From Prevotella sp. (lineage in GTDB: Bacteria; Bacteroidota; Bacteroidia; Bacteroidales; Bacteroidaceae): a stretch of DNA of 64,000 bases. The position numbers were made by a program, and so were the translations under genes. Below the pieces are notes generated by a model. It was not told where the DNA came from and made no database searches. It was given only the letters and a program-made list of their open reading frames with translations. Within the stretch, counting starts at the first letter, position 1, and each line of letters starts with the position of its first letter. The stretch spans positions 1 to 64,000 of the forward strand of contig JAILEG010000036.1 in NCBI GenBank assembly GCA_024688365.1, written 5' to 3'. Shown here one piece after another: positions 17,901 to 26,414 of the stretch.

Positions 17901-18710
17901 CAGGACTGCATCCCGTACGGTCTTCTCACGGTTGAATACAGGTATCACAACTGATGCCTCTACAGGGAAAACCTCTTTTTCATAGTTGGGCTGCATGTAG
18001 CAGCTGGTGTCTATCAGCGCGCCGATGGCTGCCAGATGGGCTGTGGCTGCCTGTTCCATCTCTATCTGCACCTCCCGGTTGCGCGGATTCACGTAATCGA
18101 ATTGCTTCTCACCACTCGCCCGGAGGTCATCTTCCTCCTCCGTGTAGAGCAGCTCGTTCAGATGGAACAACTGTCCCTGCCTGCTCAGGAAGAGGCGGAG
18201 GTCATACCAGCCGGCAAAGCCGTAGGACACTGACAGTGCCTGTGCGGCATATGCCTTCAGTGCCCTGCCGTCCAACAGGACGAGCGACCCAAAGTCGAAA
18301 TCATCCCGGATGCTGCCCAGCTGATAGTCTATCACAGGGTGTTTCACAGGCACACCGCCCTCCACAGAATAATGGTCGGCATAGACCATCACAGCCTTGG
18401 TCTCCCCGGCCACCTGCAACAGTCTCTCCACAGCCTGATAACCTATAGTCAGAGGGCTTGCCTTCATATAGAACAAGACAAAGTCTGCCTCTGTCCGTTC
18501 CGCCATCAACCTCATCGTCTTTGCTGACAGGAGGTTATCCGTCTCCAACCAGTAAGCCGTTTCGGGCAGCATGTCTGACGGCCCTGCCTCAGTTGTGACT
18601 ATATGGATATGATTGACGGCTCCAGTCTCCTGTAGCTGTGCCACCAGCGAGGTCATCGCCTCAGCTGTTCCGTATGGCAGAAAGCAGTCTATCGTTTTTT
18701 TCTTATTCAT
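14931..18710 (-). CDS. glycosyltransferase / DUF4922 (HIT-like) / SpoIID fusion protein
   Basis: A 1259-residue multi-domain protein. Residues 5-240 look like a degenerate glycosyltransferase-A fold. Residues 252-490 are a GT2 domain ([15 protein letters not shown], DxD in LDSDDL near 341, GED at 428-430). Residues 500-800 match DUF4922: [10 protein letters not shown] near 561 and DHLHFQ near 640, the HxHxQ signature of GalT/Apa2-type nucleotidylyl transferases and phosphorylases. Residues 820-1259 are a SpoIID/LytB domain ([20 protein letters not shown] with the probable catalytic Glu near 937, and [13 protein letters not shown] near the end). There is no signal peptide or membrane helix, although SpoIID domains cleave peptidoglycan outside the cytoplasm. 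It is followed directly by an MFS permease gene. Confidence 0.85.
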   Translation of the reverse strand: MNKKKTIDCFLPYGTAEAMTSLVAQLQETGAVNHIHIVTTEAGPSDMLPETAYWLETDNLLSAKTMRLMAERTEADFVLFYMKASPLTIGYQAVERLLQVAGETKAVMVYADHYSVEGGVPVKHPVIDYQLGSIRDDFDFGSLVLLDGRALKAYAAQALSVSYGFAGWYDLRLFLSRQGQLFHLNELLYTEEEDDLRASGEKQFDYVNPRNREVQIEMEQAATAHLAAIGALIDTSCYMQPNYEKEVFPVEASVVIPVFNREKTVRDAVLSALSQETDFPFNVIVIDNHSTDRTTEILSSLAAEDQRLLHLTPNRTDLGIGGCWNYAINDNHCGRFAVQLDSDDLYSSPHTLQTIIDAFHSQKAAMIVGSYRMCDFNLNTLPPGLISHSEWTEENGCNNALRINGLGAPRAFFTPLARKLRFPNTSYGEDYAMGLAFSRRFRIGRIYEEIYLCRRWGGNSDAVLSVDKVNANNLYKDRLRTIEILARQRQNQESRKPIGIGSELTDFFHHQLARWTDVASRYDDLSRVQTRQLGGLVAQFNPARMVSTGARIDKAAIAHRPCFLCAKNRPAEQIVKPFGNRFDILVNPFPILPAHFTIPAHEHQPQAIKENYPELHRLLEAYPQLMVFYNGPKCGASAPDHLHFQAGPSGILPLQQAWAQLDKMLEPLLMLNGTEGIFRVKGYACPALAIRSRTEEHDAELFSHVYDALPLKGDETEPMMNIVAWREGEDFISVVFPRYRHRPECYSAEGKEQCLVSPGSLDMAGLLILPRLTDFDHITADQAAAILREVSLSEEAMEAVAARLRQSRQQPDMSLSADRLREPAVTVGIVTAERLCFRLNGSYTVEGETVIGEQTVELSEGMILWQGKLHRDLCFIPSSAGYSFTLDDVTIGVNFHWERKEAQTFLGSLHLVVDGGKICAINELPVERYLASVISSEMSATSSLELLKAHAVISRSWLLAQMRKRRQLEKSGNSFNMLFERRADELVRWSDREDHLLFDVCADDHCQRYQGITRATSPQVEEAIKATRGQVLFSENEICDARFSKCCGGVTEEFQYCWENLRKPYLHAVTDSAPLGTAPATDLTTEQAARKWILSSPEAFCNTRDSRVLSQVLNDYDQETQDFYRWTVDYSQAELSELISRKTGIDFGEIIDLQPVERGRSGRICRLRIVGTRRTFTLGKELEIRRALSESHLYSSAFVVDRCDFAGDIPQHFHLTGAGWGHGVGLCQIGAAMMGEKGYGYDQILHHYYQNTELKELYK

Positions 18711-18742
18711 CTGGTTACTTGTTATTATAGCATGTGAAGATT

Positions 18743-18876
18743 ATGCAAATGACCGTAAGGAACAGTCCACTCTCACTTTGCCGGGTGCAGCTTATCTTAT
18801 GCAAAGATAATGCAAGCGAGCGCAAAGGAATGCTTGCTTTCACTTTACCGAGTGCAGCTTATCTTATGCAAAGATA
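18743..18876 (-). repeat. second copy of the 67-bp promoter-bearing repeat
   Basis: Minus-strand TATCTTTG boxes at 18869-18876 and 18802-18809 are 67 nt apart, and a diverged third unit follows to about 18743. Sequence and period match the element at 185-335, and again it points toward the next start codon (18710). The rest of the 18711-18964 gap shows no gene. Confidence 0.8.
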
Positions 18877-18964
18877 ATACAAAATCCTTTATTATTCCCT
18901 TGTGCTACCTGTTTTTCACTAAAAACAGACTTGGCGCAGCCTCCCGGCATACTGCCAGCCCTCC

Positions 18965-19882
18965 TCATGGCATCCGGCCTACATCCTTGCTATGCTGAAG
19001 TTGTTTCGGTGATGCCCCAAAATGCTTCTTGAACTGGCGGCTGAAATGCTGGGGATAGTCAAATCCGAGAGCGGAAGCCGTCTCCATCACAGTCTTGCCC
19101 TCGGCCAGCAGGTTCTGGGCACGCTGCATGACAAACTTGCGGATAGTGTGAATGGCAGTCTCACCTGTAAGCTGGCGAATGAGGTCACCGAAGTAATTGG
19201 GCGACAGGAATAGTTCCTGGGCGCAGTATTTCACGGTTGGCACACCATATTCAAGTTGTCGGTTTTCCTTATAATATTGATGGAGCAGTTTATTGAACCG
19301 CTTGAGAAGGTCATTGTTACAGCTGACTGCCTCCGTATGGAACTGCCTTTCATAGAAACGGGAACAGTACTCCAGTATCAGCTGCAGATAGTTGACAAGG
19401 ATGTTACGCTGGCGGGGAGCATCGGGATGTGCCTGCAATTCGTAACGGATCATCCTCACACAGGTCACTATTGTCCGCCATTCGTCAGGCAGCATGCGCA
19501 GTGCCTCACTCTGATAATAAGAGAAGAAATGGTAGTCCTCCATCCGTTGTTCAAGATCTGTGCCGATAATGAGCTGCGGAGAGAAGAGCAACACCCAGCC
19601 CTTCAGGCTGATTTCCTCCCCCGTGTCTGATACTCCGCCCATCTGTCCTGGAGCTACGCAAATCAGGGAATGATGGTCGGCCTCATACACCCCCTGCCCG
19701 TAAGCAAGCGTATAAGGACTTTCTTCCATCAGGAAAAGCCCATACACACCATAGTTGTTCAGGCTGTGCCGGCAATGTTCCAGCTCCTCATAGTGGATGA
19801 CGCTGACAAGTGGATGCAGTGTCTCAGCCCCTACATGCCTTGCGTAATCATTGACAGAATTGACTTCCAATACTTTCTTCAT
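18965..19882 (-). CDS. AraC family transcriptional regulator
   Basis: 305 residues: an N-terminal cupin-like effector domain (about 20-180) and a C-terminal AraC domain with two helix-turn-helix units (YCAQELFLSPNYFGDLIRQLTG and VMETASALGFDYPQHFSRQFKKHFG, then ASPKQL). It is transcribed divergently from the redox operon at 20037 with a 154-nt shared promoter region, so it is the likely regulator of that operon. Confidence 0.88.
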   Translation of the reverse strand: MKKVLEVNSVNDYARHVGAETLHPLVSVIHYEELEHCRHSLNNYGVYGLFLMEESPYTLAYGQGVYEADHHSLICVAPGQMGGVSDTGEEISLKGWVLLFSPQLIIGTDLEQRMEDYHFFSYYQSEALRMLPDEWRTIVTCVRMIRYELQAHPDAPRQRNILVNYLQLILEYCSRFYERQFHTEAVSCNNDLLKRFNKLLHQYYKENRQLEYGVPTVKYCAQELFLSPNYFGDLIRQLTGETAIHTIRKFVMQRAQNLLAEGKTVMETASALGFDYPQHFSRQFKKHFGASPKQLQHSKDVGRMP

Positions 19883-19906
19883 GATGAATCCTTATCTTTC
19901 GGTTGG

Positions 19907-19999
19907 TAAAGATACACATTTCCACTGACATATCCACAAAAATGGTAACCGTTTCCGTAATTTATTTACCCATCCTAATAGTTTTTCACCTTAACTTTG
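19907..19999. promoter_or_regulatory. divergent promoters of AraC gene and redox operon
   Basis: Rightward -7 box TAACTTTG at 19992-19999, 38 nt before the flavin reductase ATG. Leftward near-consensus TATCTTTA at 19907-19914 (minus strand) for the AraC gene. The 75 nt between them would hold the regulator's sites. AATGGTAACCGTTTCC near 19943 contains a GGTAACC/GGTTACC-type dyad. Confidence 0.5.
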
Positions 20000-20036
20000 C
20001 ACCATAAATAAACAACAGACAAAACAACAAAAGAAA

Positions 20037-20615
20037 ATGAAACAGAAAAATATTGGCTCAGTATTCGCACTCTATCCGTCTCTGGCGGCTGTCCTGGGAA
20101 CAAAGGACGAGACGGGAAAAGTAAACTTCATGCTCGTTGCACACATTGGGATTGTAAGCCACAAGTTGCTCAGCATAAGCCTTCACAATACAAAAACGCT
20201 GGAGAACATCCAGAATACCAAGAAGGTCAGCATCAATCTTATCAATGAGAAGATGCTGGAGCGTGCCGACTATTGTGGGACTGTAAGCGGCAAGAAAACT
20301 GATAAATCGGGAATCTTCGAGTGGCATGAAGGAGAGGATGGCATGCCTGTCATCAACGACTCCGACCTTGTCATGGAGTGTCACATGGAGGATGACATCG
20401 TTATTGACGGTTTCAACAACATCATCTGCAAGGTGGAGAACACGTATGTCAATGAGCTGATGGTTGACGGGAAGGGCAAACCTGACTGGAGCAAGATCAA
20501 GCCTGTACTCTTTGAGATGCCAAGCTACAAGTATATTGCCACAGGCGATGTGTTGGGTGACTGTGTCAGGATGGGCAAGGCATATGCCGGGAAATTAAAA
20601 ACAGAAAACGAATAA
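20037..20615 (+). CDS. flavin reductase-like FMN-binding protein
   Basis: 192 residues of the flavin reductase (split-barrel) family: N-terminal strand with PSLAAVLGTKDETGKVNFM, central KVSINLINEKMLERADYCG, and the C-terminal GDVLGDCVRMGKAYAG. Such proteins bind FMN and reduce flavin or small electrophiles with NAD(P)H in the cytoplasm. First gene of a five-gene co-directional group (20037-24619) with spacings of 6 to 22 nt. Confidence 0.85.
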   Translation: MKQKNIGSVFALYPSLAAVLGTKDETGKVNFMLVAHIGIVSHKLLSISLHNTKTLENIQNTKKVSINLINEKMLERADYCGTVSGKKTDKSGIFEWHEGEDGMPVINDSDLVMECHMEDDIVIDGFNNIICKVENTYVNELMVDGKGKPDWSKIKPVLFEMPSYKYIATGDVLGDCVRMGKAYAGKLKTENE

Positions 20616-20629
20616 AAGACAAAACAACA

Positions 20630-21571
20630 ATGAAAGAGACTAATATAGCATTGGGAACCTGGGCCTGGGGCGCAGGAGCCTTCGGCGGTGACAGCGTGTT
20701 TGGCAACAAGACCGACGAGGAGACGCTCCACCCGGTATTCGAGACAGCCATGAAGGCGGGACTGAATCTTTGGGACACGGCCACCGTCTATGGTATGGGC
20801 GAGTCAGAACGCATCCTCGGCACCTTCGTAAAGGAGCTGAAAAGGGAGGACATACTTGTATCGACGAAGTTCACTCCACAGATAGCTGAGATGTATGAGA
20901 ACAGCGTTGAGAAGATGGCTGAGGCCTCTATGAAACGTATGGGATTGGACTATATCGACATCTATTGGATTCACAATCCTATGGATGTGGAGCGTTGGAC
21001 ACCAGGTCTGATTCCTCTTCTGAAATCAGGCAAGGTGAAACGCATTGGTGTATCCAACCACAATCTTGACGAGATATGCCGTGCCAACGGGATTCTCGCC
21101 CAGGAGGGTTTCAAGATCTCCGCCGTGCAGAACCACTTCTCCCTGCTCTACCGCTCATCAGAGAAAGCCGGAATCCTGGACTACTGCAAGCAGAACGGCA
21201 TCCAGTTCTGGGCTTACATGGTGCTGGAGCAGGGTGCGTTGTCAGGCAAATACAACAAGGAGAATCCGCTTCCCGCAGAGAGCGACCGTGGAAGACGCTA
21301 CAATCCTGTACTCGACAGGCTCAAAGCACTCACCGATGGCATGAAGGCTATTGGCGAGAAGCATGGCATCTCATGCTCGCAAGTGGGCATTGCATGGGCC
21401 ATAACCAAAGGCGCACTGCCACTGATTGGGGCTACGAAGGAACGTCACGTACTTGAGGCCGCAGCTGCCGCCCAAGTAAGACTGTCACAGGAAGAAGTAG
21501 AACGGCTGGAACAGCTCGCCATAGCTACAGGTGTCGATACACGTGGCGACTGGGAACACACAATGGACTGA
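20630..21571 (+). CDS. aldo/keto reductase
   Basis: 313-residue TIM-barrel NADPH-dependent reductase. The catalytic tetrad is visible as Asp and Tyr in DTATVYG, Lys in STKF, and His in WIHNP. The C-terminal GATKERHVLEAA is the NADPH-binding segment. There is no signal peptide, so it acts in the cytoplasm. It starts 14 nt after the flavin reductase gene. Substrate unknown. The setting suggests a carbonyl or quinone. Confidence 0.9.
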   Translation: MKETNIALGTWAWGAGAFGGDSVFGNKTDEETLHPVFETAMKAGLNLWDTATVYGMGESERILGTFVKELKREDILVSTKFTPQIAEMYENSVEKMAEASMKRMGLDYIDIYWIHNPMDVERWTPGLIPLLKSGKVKRIGVSNHNLDEICRANGILAQEGFKISAVQNHFSLLYRSSEKAGILDYCKQNGIQFWAYMVLEQGALSGKYNKENPLPAESDRGRRYNPVLDRLKALTDGMKAIGEKHGISCSQVGIAWAITKGALPLIGATKERHVLEAAAAAQVRLSQEEVERLEQLAIATGVDTRGDWEHTMD

Positions 21572-21577
21572 CAACAA

Positions 21578-23023
21578 ATGATAAGGAATCTCATACTCAC
21601 AGGACTTATGGCAATATTATCTTTCAGTGCAAAGGCGCATACACTGATGGTGCGCATTGCTGACATAGAGGTCTATCCTCAGTTTCTGGACGAGTATATC
21701 CAGGCGGGCAAGGATATTGCAGCCACCAGCATCAGGGAAGAGGAAGGCGTTGTCTGCCTCTTCCCCTGCCAGTTGAAGGACGACAAGACACGTTTCCGCA
21801 TCCTGGAGATATATGCCTCGCCAGAAGCCTACCAGCATCATATACACACAAGACATTTTCTGAACTACAAGGAAGCAACAAAGAAGATGGTCAAGTCGCT
21901 GGAGCTGAATGACCTCAACCCTATGAATACTGCCAGTATGACGGAGCTTTTCAAACGAATGACAAACTACACATCTCATAACACAATGGAACTGACAACA
22001 AGACAACAGGCACTTGTCCTCATAGCCTCCATGGAAGCCAAGGGGGACATCGAGGGACTGAAAAAAGCCCTCAACAATAGTTTTGACAATGGACTGACAG
22101 TCAGTGAGGCCAAGGAAGCCCTCTCGCAGCTCTACGCTTACACTGGATTTCCCCGCTCGCTGAACGCTCTGGGCGCACTGCAGCAAGTCATCAAGGATCG
22201 AGAGGAGAAGGGGCTGACCACGGAGAAAGGATCTGAGGCCGATGCCCTGCCTGACGATTACAATGCCCTGAAGGCTGGAACAGCCGTGCAGACACAGCTC
22301 TGCGGGGGCACACCATTCAACTACACTTTTGCTCCGCAGACTGACTATTACCTCAAGGCCCACCTCTTTGGCGACATCTTCAGCCGCAGCACCCTCTCCT
22401 TCACCGACCGTGAGCTGGTAACCATCGGAGCCATCGCAGCCCTTCCCGGCTGTGAGTCTCAGCTGCTTGCCCACGTATCAGGCAGTCTGAACATGGGAGT
22501 CACCAAAGGACAGTTGCGTGACATCCCATCGCTGTTGCGCGAAAAAGCAGGAGAAGCCGAAGCCAACCGTGCCTACAAGGCCGTTGCAACTGTACTGAAG
22601 GATCCGATAAAGGAGACCGCTGACAGTGTCGACTTCAATGTCTGGCCCAAAGGAAATCCCAATACGGCTTATGCCAAGTACTTCATTGGCAACAGCTACC
22701 TGGCTGACATGAATGGTGCTGATGGCGGACCTGCCAACGTAACATTTGAGCCACGATGCCGCAACAACTGGCACATCCACCACAAGTGCGTGCAGGTTCT
22801 CATCTGCGTTGCAGGCCGTGGCTGGTATCAGGAATGGGGCAAGCCAGCTGTCGAGATGAGGCCAGGCACAGTCATCGCCATCCCTGAAGGTGTGAAGCAC
22901 TGGCATGGCGCAGCCCGCGACTCATGGTTCCAGCACCTTACCTACATGGTTAAAGCAGAGAAGGATGCCTCCAGTGAGTGGCTGGAGCCGGTGAGCGATG
23001 AAGTGTATGACAAACTCAGATAA
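21578..23023 (+). CDS. exported ABM - carboxymuconolactone decarboxylase - cupin fusion
   Basis: 481 residues. A signal peptide (1-20, ending SAKA-H) is followed by an antibiotic biosynthesis monooxygenase-like domain (22-110, IADIEVYPQFLDEYIQAG and ILEIYASPEAYQHH), a CMD/AhpD-like domain (about 140-220, ALSQLYAYTGFPRSLNALG), a second CMD-like stretch (265-335, LTFTDRELVTIGAIAAL-type), and a cupin at 380-465 (NNWHIHHKCVQVLICVAGRGWYQEW with His ligands, then PGTVIAIPEGVKHWHG). Each domain occurs separately in quinone or aromatic ring metabolism and peroxide defence; all together with export is unusual. The second CMD lacks a clear CxxC. Confidence 0.85.
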   Translation: MIRNLILTGLMAILSFSAKAHTLMVRIADIEVYPQFLDEYIQAGKDIAATSIREEEGVVCLFPCQLKDDKTRFRILEIYASPEAYQHHIHTRHFLNYKEATKKMVKSLELNDLNPMNTASMTELFKRMTNYTSHNTMELTTRQQALVLIASMEAKGDIEGLKKALNNSFDNGLTVSEAKEALSQLYAYTGFPRSLNALGALQQVIKDREEKGLTTEKGSEADALPDDYNALKAGTAVQTQLCGGTPFNYTFAPQTDYYLKAHLFGDIFSRSTLSFTDRELVTIGAIAALPGCESQLLAHVSGSLNMGVTKGQLRDIPSLLREKAGEAEANRAYKAVATVLKDPIKETADSVDFNVWPKGNPNTAYAKYFIGNSYLADMNGADGGPANVTFEPRCRNNWHIHHKCVQVLICVAGRGWYQEWGKPAVEMRPGTVIAIPEGVKHWHGAARDSWFQHLTYMVKAEKDASSEWLEPVSDEVYDKLR

Positions 23024-23045
23024 CCCTTGACCTAATCCTCAGACA

Positions 23046-23606
23046 ATGATGAAGAGAACAGTCCTTATCCTGGCCGTGATGGCCGCCGTCTGCCTCACAG
23101 CCTGTTCACAGAACAGTAAAATAAAGGAAAACAGCAGCATGAAGAAGACTTTAGTAGCTTATTTCTCCGCCACGGGAACAACCAGACAGGCTGCCCAACG
23201 GCTTGCCAAGGCCACGGGAGCAACGCTGTGCGAGATACAGCCTCAGCAACCCTATACGGAAGCCGACCTTGACTGGAACAACGAACAGTCACGCTCATCG
23301 GTTGAGATGAAAGACAAGCTGTCGCGCCCAGCCATCAAGAAGCTACAGGTGAACATTGCCGAATACGATGTCATCTACGTGGGATTCCCCATTTGATGGT
23401 ACACGTGTCCCACTATCATCAACACCTTCATGGAGTCAGCCAACTTCAAAGGCAAGACTGTCATTCCGTTTGCCACATCGGGCGGAAGCTCCGTGACGAA
23501 GGCTTACAATGACCTCAAGGGACGCTATCCCGAAGCCAACTGGAAGGCCGGACTGCTGATGAACAACGTAACTGACAGCGAACTCGACAAATGGATACAC
23601 CAGTAA
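23046..23606 (+). pseudogene. flavodoxin lipoprotein gene interrupted by in-frame TGA
   Basis: The first 116 codons encode a lipoprotein signal (VMAAVCLTAC) and the flavodoxin FMN-phosphate loop YFSATGTTRQAAQRLA. At 23394-23396 the frame reads GFPI-stop-WYTCPTIINTFMES. Flavodoxins of this group have GFPIWWYT here, so a single TGG-to-TGA change explains it. The frame then stays open and conserved for 69 codons to TAA at 23604-23606 (KTVIPFATSGGSS, ending DKWIHQ). The downstream half is not decayed, so this is a recent nonsense mutation, a sequencing error, or readthrough. It overlaps the next gene by 16 nt. Confidence 0.85.
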
Positions 23607-24619
23607 GAGTCGGAAAGGCTCTCATTATGACCCTACTGACAGCATCCTCCATTCACAACGCTTCAGCACAGGCCGTCATTGACGTACACTCCCACTCCAT
23701 CCCACAGTCGTACCGCACAATCCTCTCCCAGCACAATGCCCTGCTGGAAGAGGGATTCCCGCTCCCTCAGTGGGACGTGAAAGCCCAGCTGGCATGGATG
23801 GATGAGGCTGGCGTGAAAACCTCCGTACTGACCCTGGCTGCCCCACAGCCTTACTTCGGCGACATTCAGGAAAGCCGTCAGGCCGTGCGGCAGCTCAACG
23901 AGGAGGCTGCACGTATCAAGAAGGAATACCCAGGCAGGTTTCGATGGTGTGCCACCCTGCCCTTGCCTGACGTGCGGGCAGCCATTGAAGAGGCAAAATA
24001 TGCCCTCGACACACTTCATGCCGATGGTATCAAACTGGCCACAAACGTCAGGGGGCAATATCTTGGTGCGCCCGAGCTGGACTCACTGATGGCTTTTCTG
24101 AGCAGCAGGCACACCACCGTCATTCTCCATCCGCACAAGCCCGACCCCGTCAACAGCCAGGTGATGGAGCAGACACCACTTGCCATGCAGGAATATCTTT
24201 CAGAGACAACACGTGCCGTAGCCAACATGATCAGCCGCAACGTACTGGCACGCTATCCTGACATGAAGCTCGTTGTTCCCCATTGCGGAGCCTATCTCCC
24301 CATCGCCATCCCCCGTATGAAATCGCTCACACCCGTGATGCAACAGACAAGGCTCATTGGAGAAATTGACTGGGAGCGTAACCTGACCTCACTTTACTAT
24401 GACCTGGCAGGCTCCCACTCACCTGAAGCCATCAGGCTGCTGCTTACCATCACCTCACCCAGCCACCTGCTCTATGGGTCAGACTATCCCTATGTTGCCC
24501 CCCAGGTGCTTACCGCCAGCCTGAAACGGATGGAAGGCTACCTGTCGGCTGAACCCGACCTCCAGCCTTACAGGGAAATGATACTCTGGAAAAATGCCCA
24601 GACACTGTTTGGGGAGTGA
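23591..24619 (+). CDS. exported amidohydrolase (ACMSD-like)
   Basis: 342 residues of the amidohydrolase_2 family, a TIM-barrel metal enzyme that decarboxylates or hydrolyses ring-derived acids. Metal ligands: HSH in VIDVHSHSIP (near 33), His in VVPHCGAY, Asp in YGSDYPY. Residues 1-26 look like a signal peptide (ASSIHNASA-Q), though the n-region is long. Last gene of the redox operon. Its start overlaps the end of the flavodoxin frame, which argues that the flavodoxin was translated to its true end. Confidence 0.82.
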   Translation: MDTPVRVGKALIMTLLTASSIHNASAQAVIDVHSHSIPQSYRTILSQHNALLEEGFPLPQWDVKAQLAWMDEAGVKTSVLTLAAPQPYFGDIQESRQAVRQLNEEAARIKKEYPGRFRWCATLPLPDVRAAIEEAKYALDTLHADGIKLATNVRGQYLGAPELDSLMAFLSSRHTTVILHPHKPDPVNSQVMEQTPLAMQEYLSETTRAVANMISRNVLARYPDMKLVVPHCGAYLPIAIPRMKSLTPVMQQTRLIGEIDWERNLTSLYYDLAGSHSPEAIRLLLTITSPSHLLYGSDYPYVAPQVLTASLKRMEGYLSAEPDLQPYREMILWKNAQTLFGE

Positions 24620-24681
24620 CGGCATCCGACTTCCTGTACAAGATAAGAGAGCAGATTCTTTCCATATCCCAACTTTTTCCG

Positions 24682-24689
24682 TAACTTTG
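24682..24689 (+). promoter_or_regulatory. -7 box for small coiled-coil gene and CDF exporter
   Basis: TAACTTTG, 35 nt before the ATG at 24725. It separates this two-gene unit from the redox operon. Confidence 0.5.
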
Positions 24690-24724
24690 CGCCACCAAGA
24701 ACAAGTTTCAAGACTGACAAGGAT

Positions 24725-25021
24725 ATGGAAAAAGAGAATCATATTGACCGTGCGCTCGCCTTCATGGAAAACCTTGAAAGGCTGGGCGCACAGCTGCATC
24801 AAGCCGATGACCAACAGAAACTCATGCTGCAACGTATGCTGAATATGAGCCAAAACAACCAGACCGGCACTGAAGAGTATCACGAACTGGAACAGCGCAG
24901 CCACGACCTCCAGGCCATGATCAATAAGTGGCGCCCCATCTATGAGGAACGTCTCGCTATGGTGAAGGAGGTCAGACAAGCTGCGGAACAGGCGAAAAAA
25001 AACAATCAGAAAAGAGGGTAA
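24725..25021 (+). CDS. small coiled-coil protein of unknown function
   Basis: 98 residues, highly charged and helical throughout, with heptad-like hydrophobic positions in 5-45 and 50-90 (for example MENLERLGAQLHQADDQQKLMLQRML). There is no signal peptide or cysteine. It ends 4 nt before the CDF exporter gene, so the two are co-transcribed. A role as a cytosolic partner of that exporter is possible but unsupported. Confidence 0.65.
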   Translation: MEKENHIDRALAFMENLERLGAQLHQADDQQKLMLQRMLNMSQNNQTGTEEYHELEQRSHDLQAMINKWRPIYEERLAMVKEVRQAAEQAKKNNQKRG

Positions 25022-25025
25022 GAAA

Positions 25026-25976
25026 ATGGAAAAGGCAAAGAACAAAGGCGGCATGATGAGCGTTCTTGCCGCTTTGGGAGCCAACATACTGGTGGCTGTA
25101 TCAAAGTTCATAGGCTTTGCAGTGTCAGGCTCGGCGGCTATGCTGAACGAGTCAATCCACAGCATTGTGGACTGCGGCAACGAGATACTCCTGCTGGTGG
25201 GCAACAAACAGGCAGAGGCTGAAGCTACTGACCAGCATCCGTTCGGCCAGGCACGTGCCAAGTATTTCTACAGCATGGTGGTGGCGATGATGCTCTTCTT
25301 CGCCGGAGGTGCGCTGGGCATCATGGAAGCCTCTGAAAAGCTCTTCCATCCCGAACACAGCGTGGAGAACACATGGCTCGTCATGGGAATCCTGCTCTTC
25401 GGACTGGTAGTGGAGACGCTCAGCCTGCGCGTAGCCTTTAAGGAAATACGGGAACTGAACAAGGACCGCCTGCCCCTCTACCGTTTCCTGCGCGAGAGCC
25501 GGCACAGCGAGATTCTTATCATCTTCGCCGAGGACAGCTGTGCCGTCATTGGCCTGCTGATAGCCCTGGCGGGAACATTCGTGAGCCACCTCACAGAAAA
25601 TCCGTTCTACGATGCACTGTCGGGAGTACTGATTGGTGTGCTGCTCTGTCTGGCAGCCCTCTTCCTTGCCCGTGAGTTTTACAGTCTGCTCATTGGTGAG
25701 AGCGTCACGGAAAAGGATCTGAGACGCATGAAGACATCGTTCGACAGAACTGAAATCAGCCGGCTCATCAACATCAAGACCGTTCACCTCAGCCCCACTG
25801 ACATCCTTGTCACGGCAAAGATCGACGTGAAGACCGAGTATGAGATGCAGTCCTACGACCTCATCAATGATATTGAGCGTAACCTGAGGGCTGCATTCCC
25901 ATCTTACAAGATATACATCTATATCGAGACGGATAAGTACAGGGAGGATTACAAAAAGCCCCTATCAGAAATGTAA
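25026..25976 (+). CDS. cation diffusion facilitator (CDF) metal exporter
   Basis: 316 residues: six membrane helices (about 12-215) with the helix-2 metal site HSIVD and the helix-5 acidic site (FAEDSCAVIG), followed by a cytoplasmic C-terminal domain of about 90 residues with the CDF ferredoxin-like fold (LSPTDILVTAKIDV). The HPFGxxRAxYFYSM signature after helix 2 is typical of the FieF/CzcD family. It exports Zn, Fe, Mn or Co; the ion cannot be fixed from this sequence. Confidence 0.9.
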   Translation: MEKAKNKGGMMSVLAALGANILVAVSKFIGFAVSGSAAMLNESIHSIVDCGNEILLLVGNKQAEAEATDQHPFGQARAKYFYSMVVAMMLFFAGGALGIMEASEKLFHPEHSVENTWLVMGILLFGLVVETLSLRVAFKEIRELNKDRLPLYRFLRESRHSEILIIFAEDSCAVIGLLIALAGTFVSHLTENPFYDALSGVLIGVLLCLAALFLAREFYSLLIGESVTEKDLRRMKTSFDRTEISRLINIKTVHLSPTDILVTAKIDVKTEYEMQSYDLINDIERNLRAAFPSYKIYIYIETDKYREDYKKPLSEM

Positions 25977-26001
25977 GGATAAGGAAGAGCGGTCATGGAA
26001 A

Positions 26002-26307
26002 CTATGGTCTCCATTGCCATTTCCTCATATCAACGCAGCCATTCGGACGGAAAGTAACTCCCTCGGTCATGAGCAGGCTGCGCTGCTCTGCCCACCCGGG
26101 AGCAGTTCTTCCCGCACTGTTCACCACACGGTGACAGGGCAATCCCGCTTCTTCCCCAGCCCCATGCAGCACCCTGCCCACCAAGCGGGAATGGTTAGGA
26201 AAGCCTACGAGCCAAGCTATCTGCCCATAACTCAGCACACGGCCTCGGGGAATGGAGGCCACAACGCTATATACTTCCTTGCGGAAAAGACTGATGTCAA
26301 ATGCCAT
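26002..26307 (-). CDS. MGMT family DNA alkyl-base protein
   Basis: 101 residues comprising only the DNA-binding/alkyl-acceptor domain of O6-alkylguanine-DNA alkyltransferase. The motif LPCHRVV keeps the acceptor cysteine, and GRVLSYGQIAWLVG holds the helix-turn-helix and the Tyr used for base flipping. Single-domain proteins of this size are often called ATL, but true ATLs replace the Cys, so this one may still transfer alkyl groups. It is convergent with the CDF exporter gene. Confidence 0.85.
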   Translation of the reverse strand: MAFDISLFRKEVYSVVASIPRGRVLSYGQIAWLVGFPNHSRLVGRVLHGAGEEAGLPCHRVVNSAGRTAPGWAEQRSLLMTEGVTFRPNGCVDMRKWQWRP

Positions 26308-26350
26308 TTCTCCTCCTGTCTTCCGAATACCCTTCTTACTAAACGCAAAA

Positions 26351-26387
26351 AAGGCAGTCTCACGGGATGACCCGTCAGACTGTCCTT
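26351..26387 (-). terminator. terminator of the DoxX-gpx unit
   Basis: Hairpin with core ACGGG-ATGA-CCCGT extended by AGTCT/AGACT, followed on the minus strand by a run of six T (GCCTTTTTTGCG). It lies 28 nt past the peroxidase gene end. Confidence 0.7.
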
Positions 26388-26414
26388 TACTTTCCTGCCT
26401 GTCTGTCTGGCTGC

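Noticed and set aside
23394..23396. Selenocysteine or a UGA=Trp genetic code
   Set aside because: The position is a conserved Trp, not a Cys. No SECIS-like hairpin is apparent directly after it, and TGA acts as the normal stop of other genes in the window, such as rlmN's neighbours and the redox operon's aldo/keto reductase.
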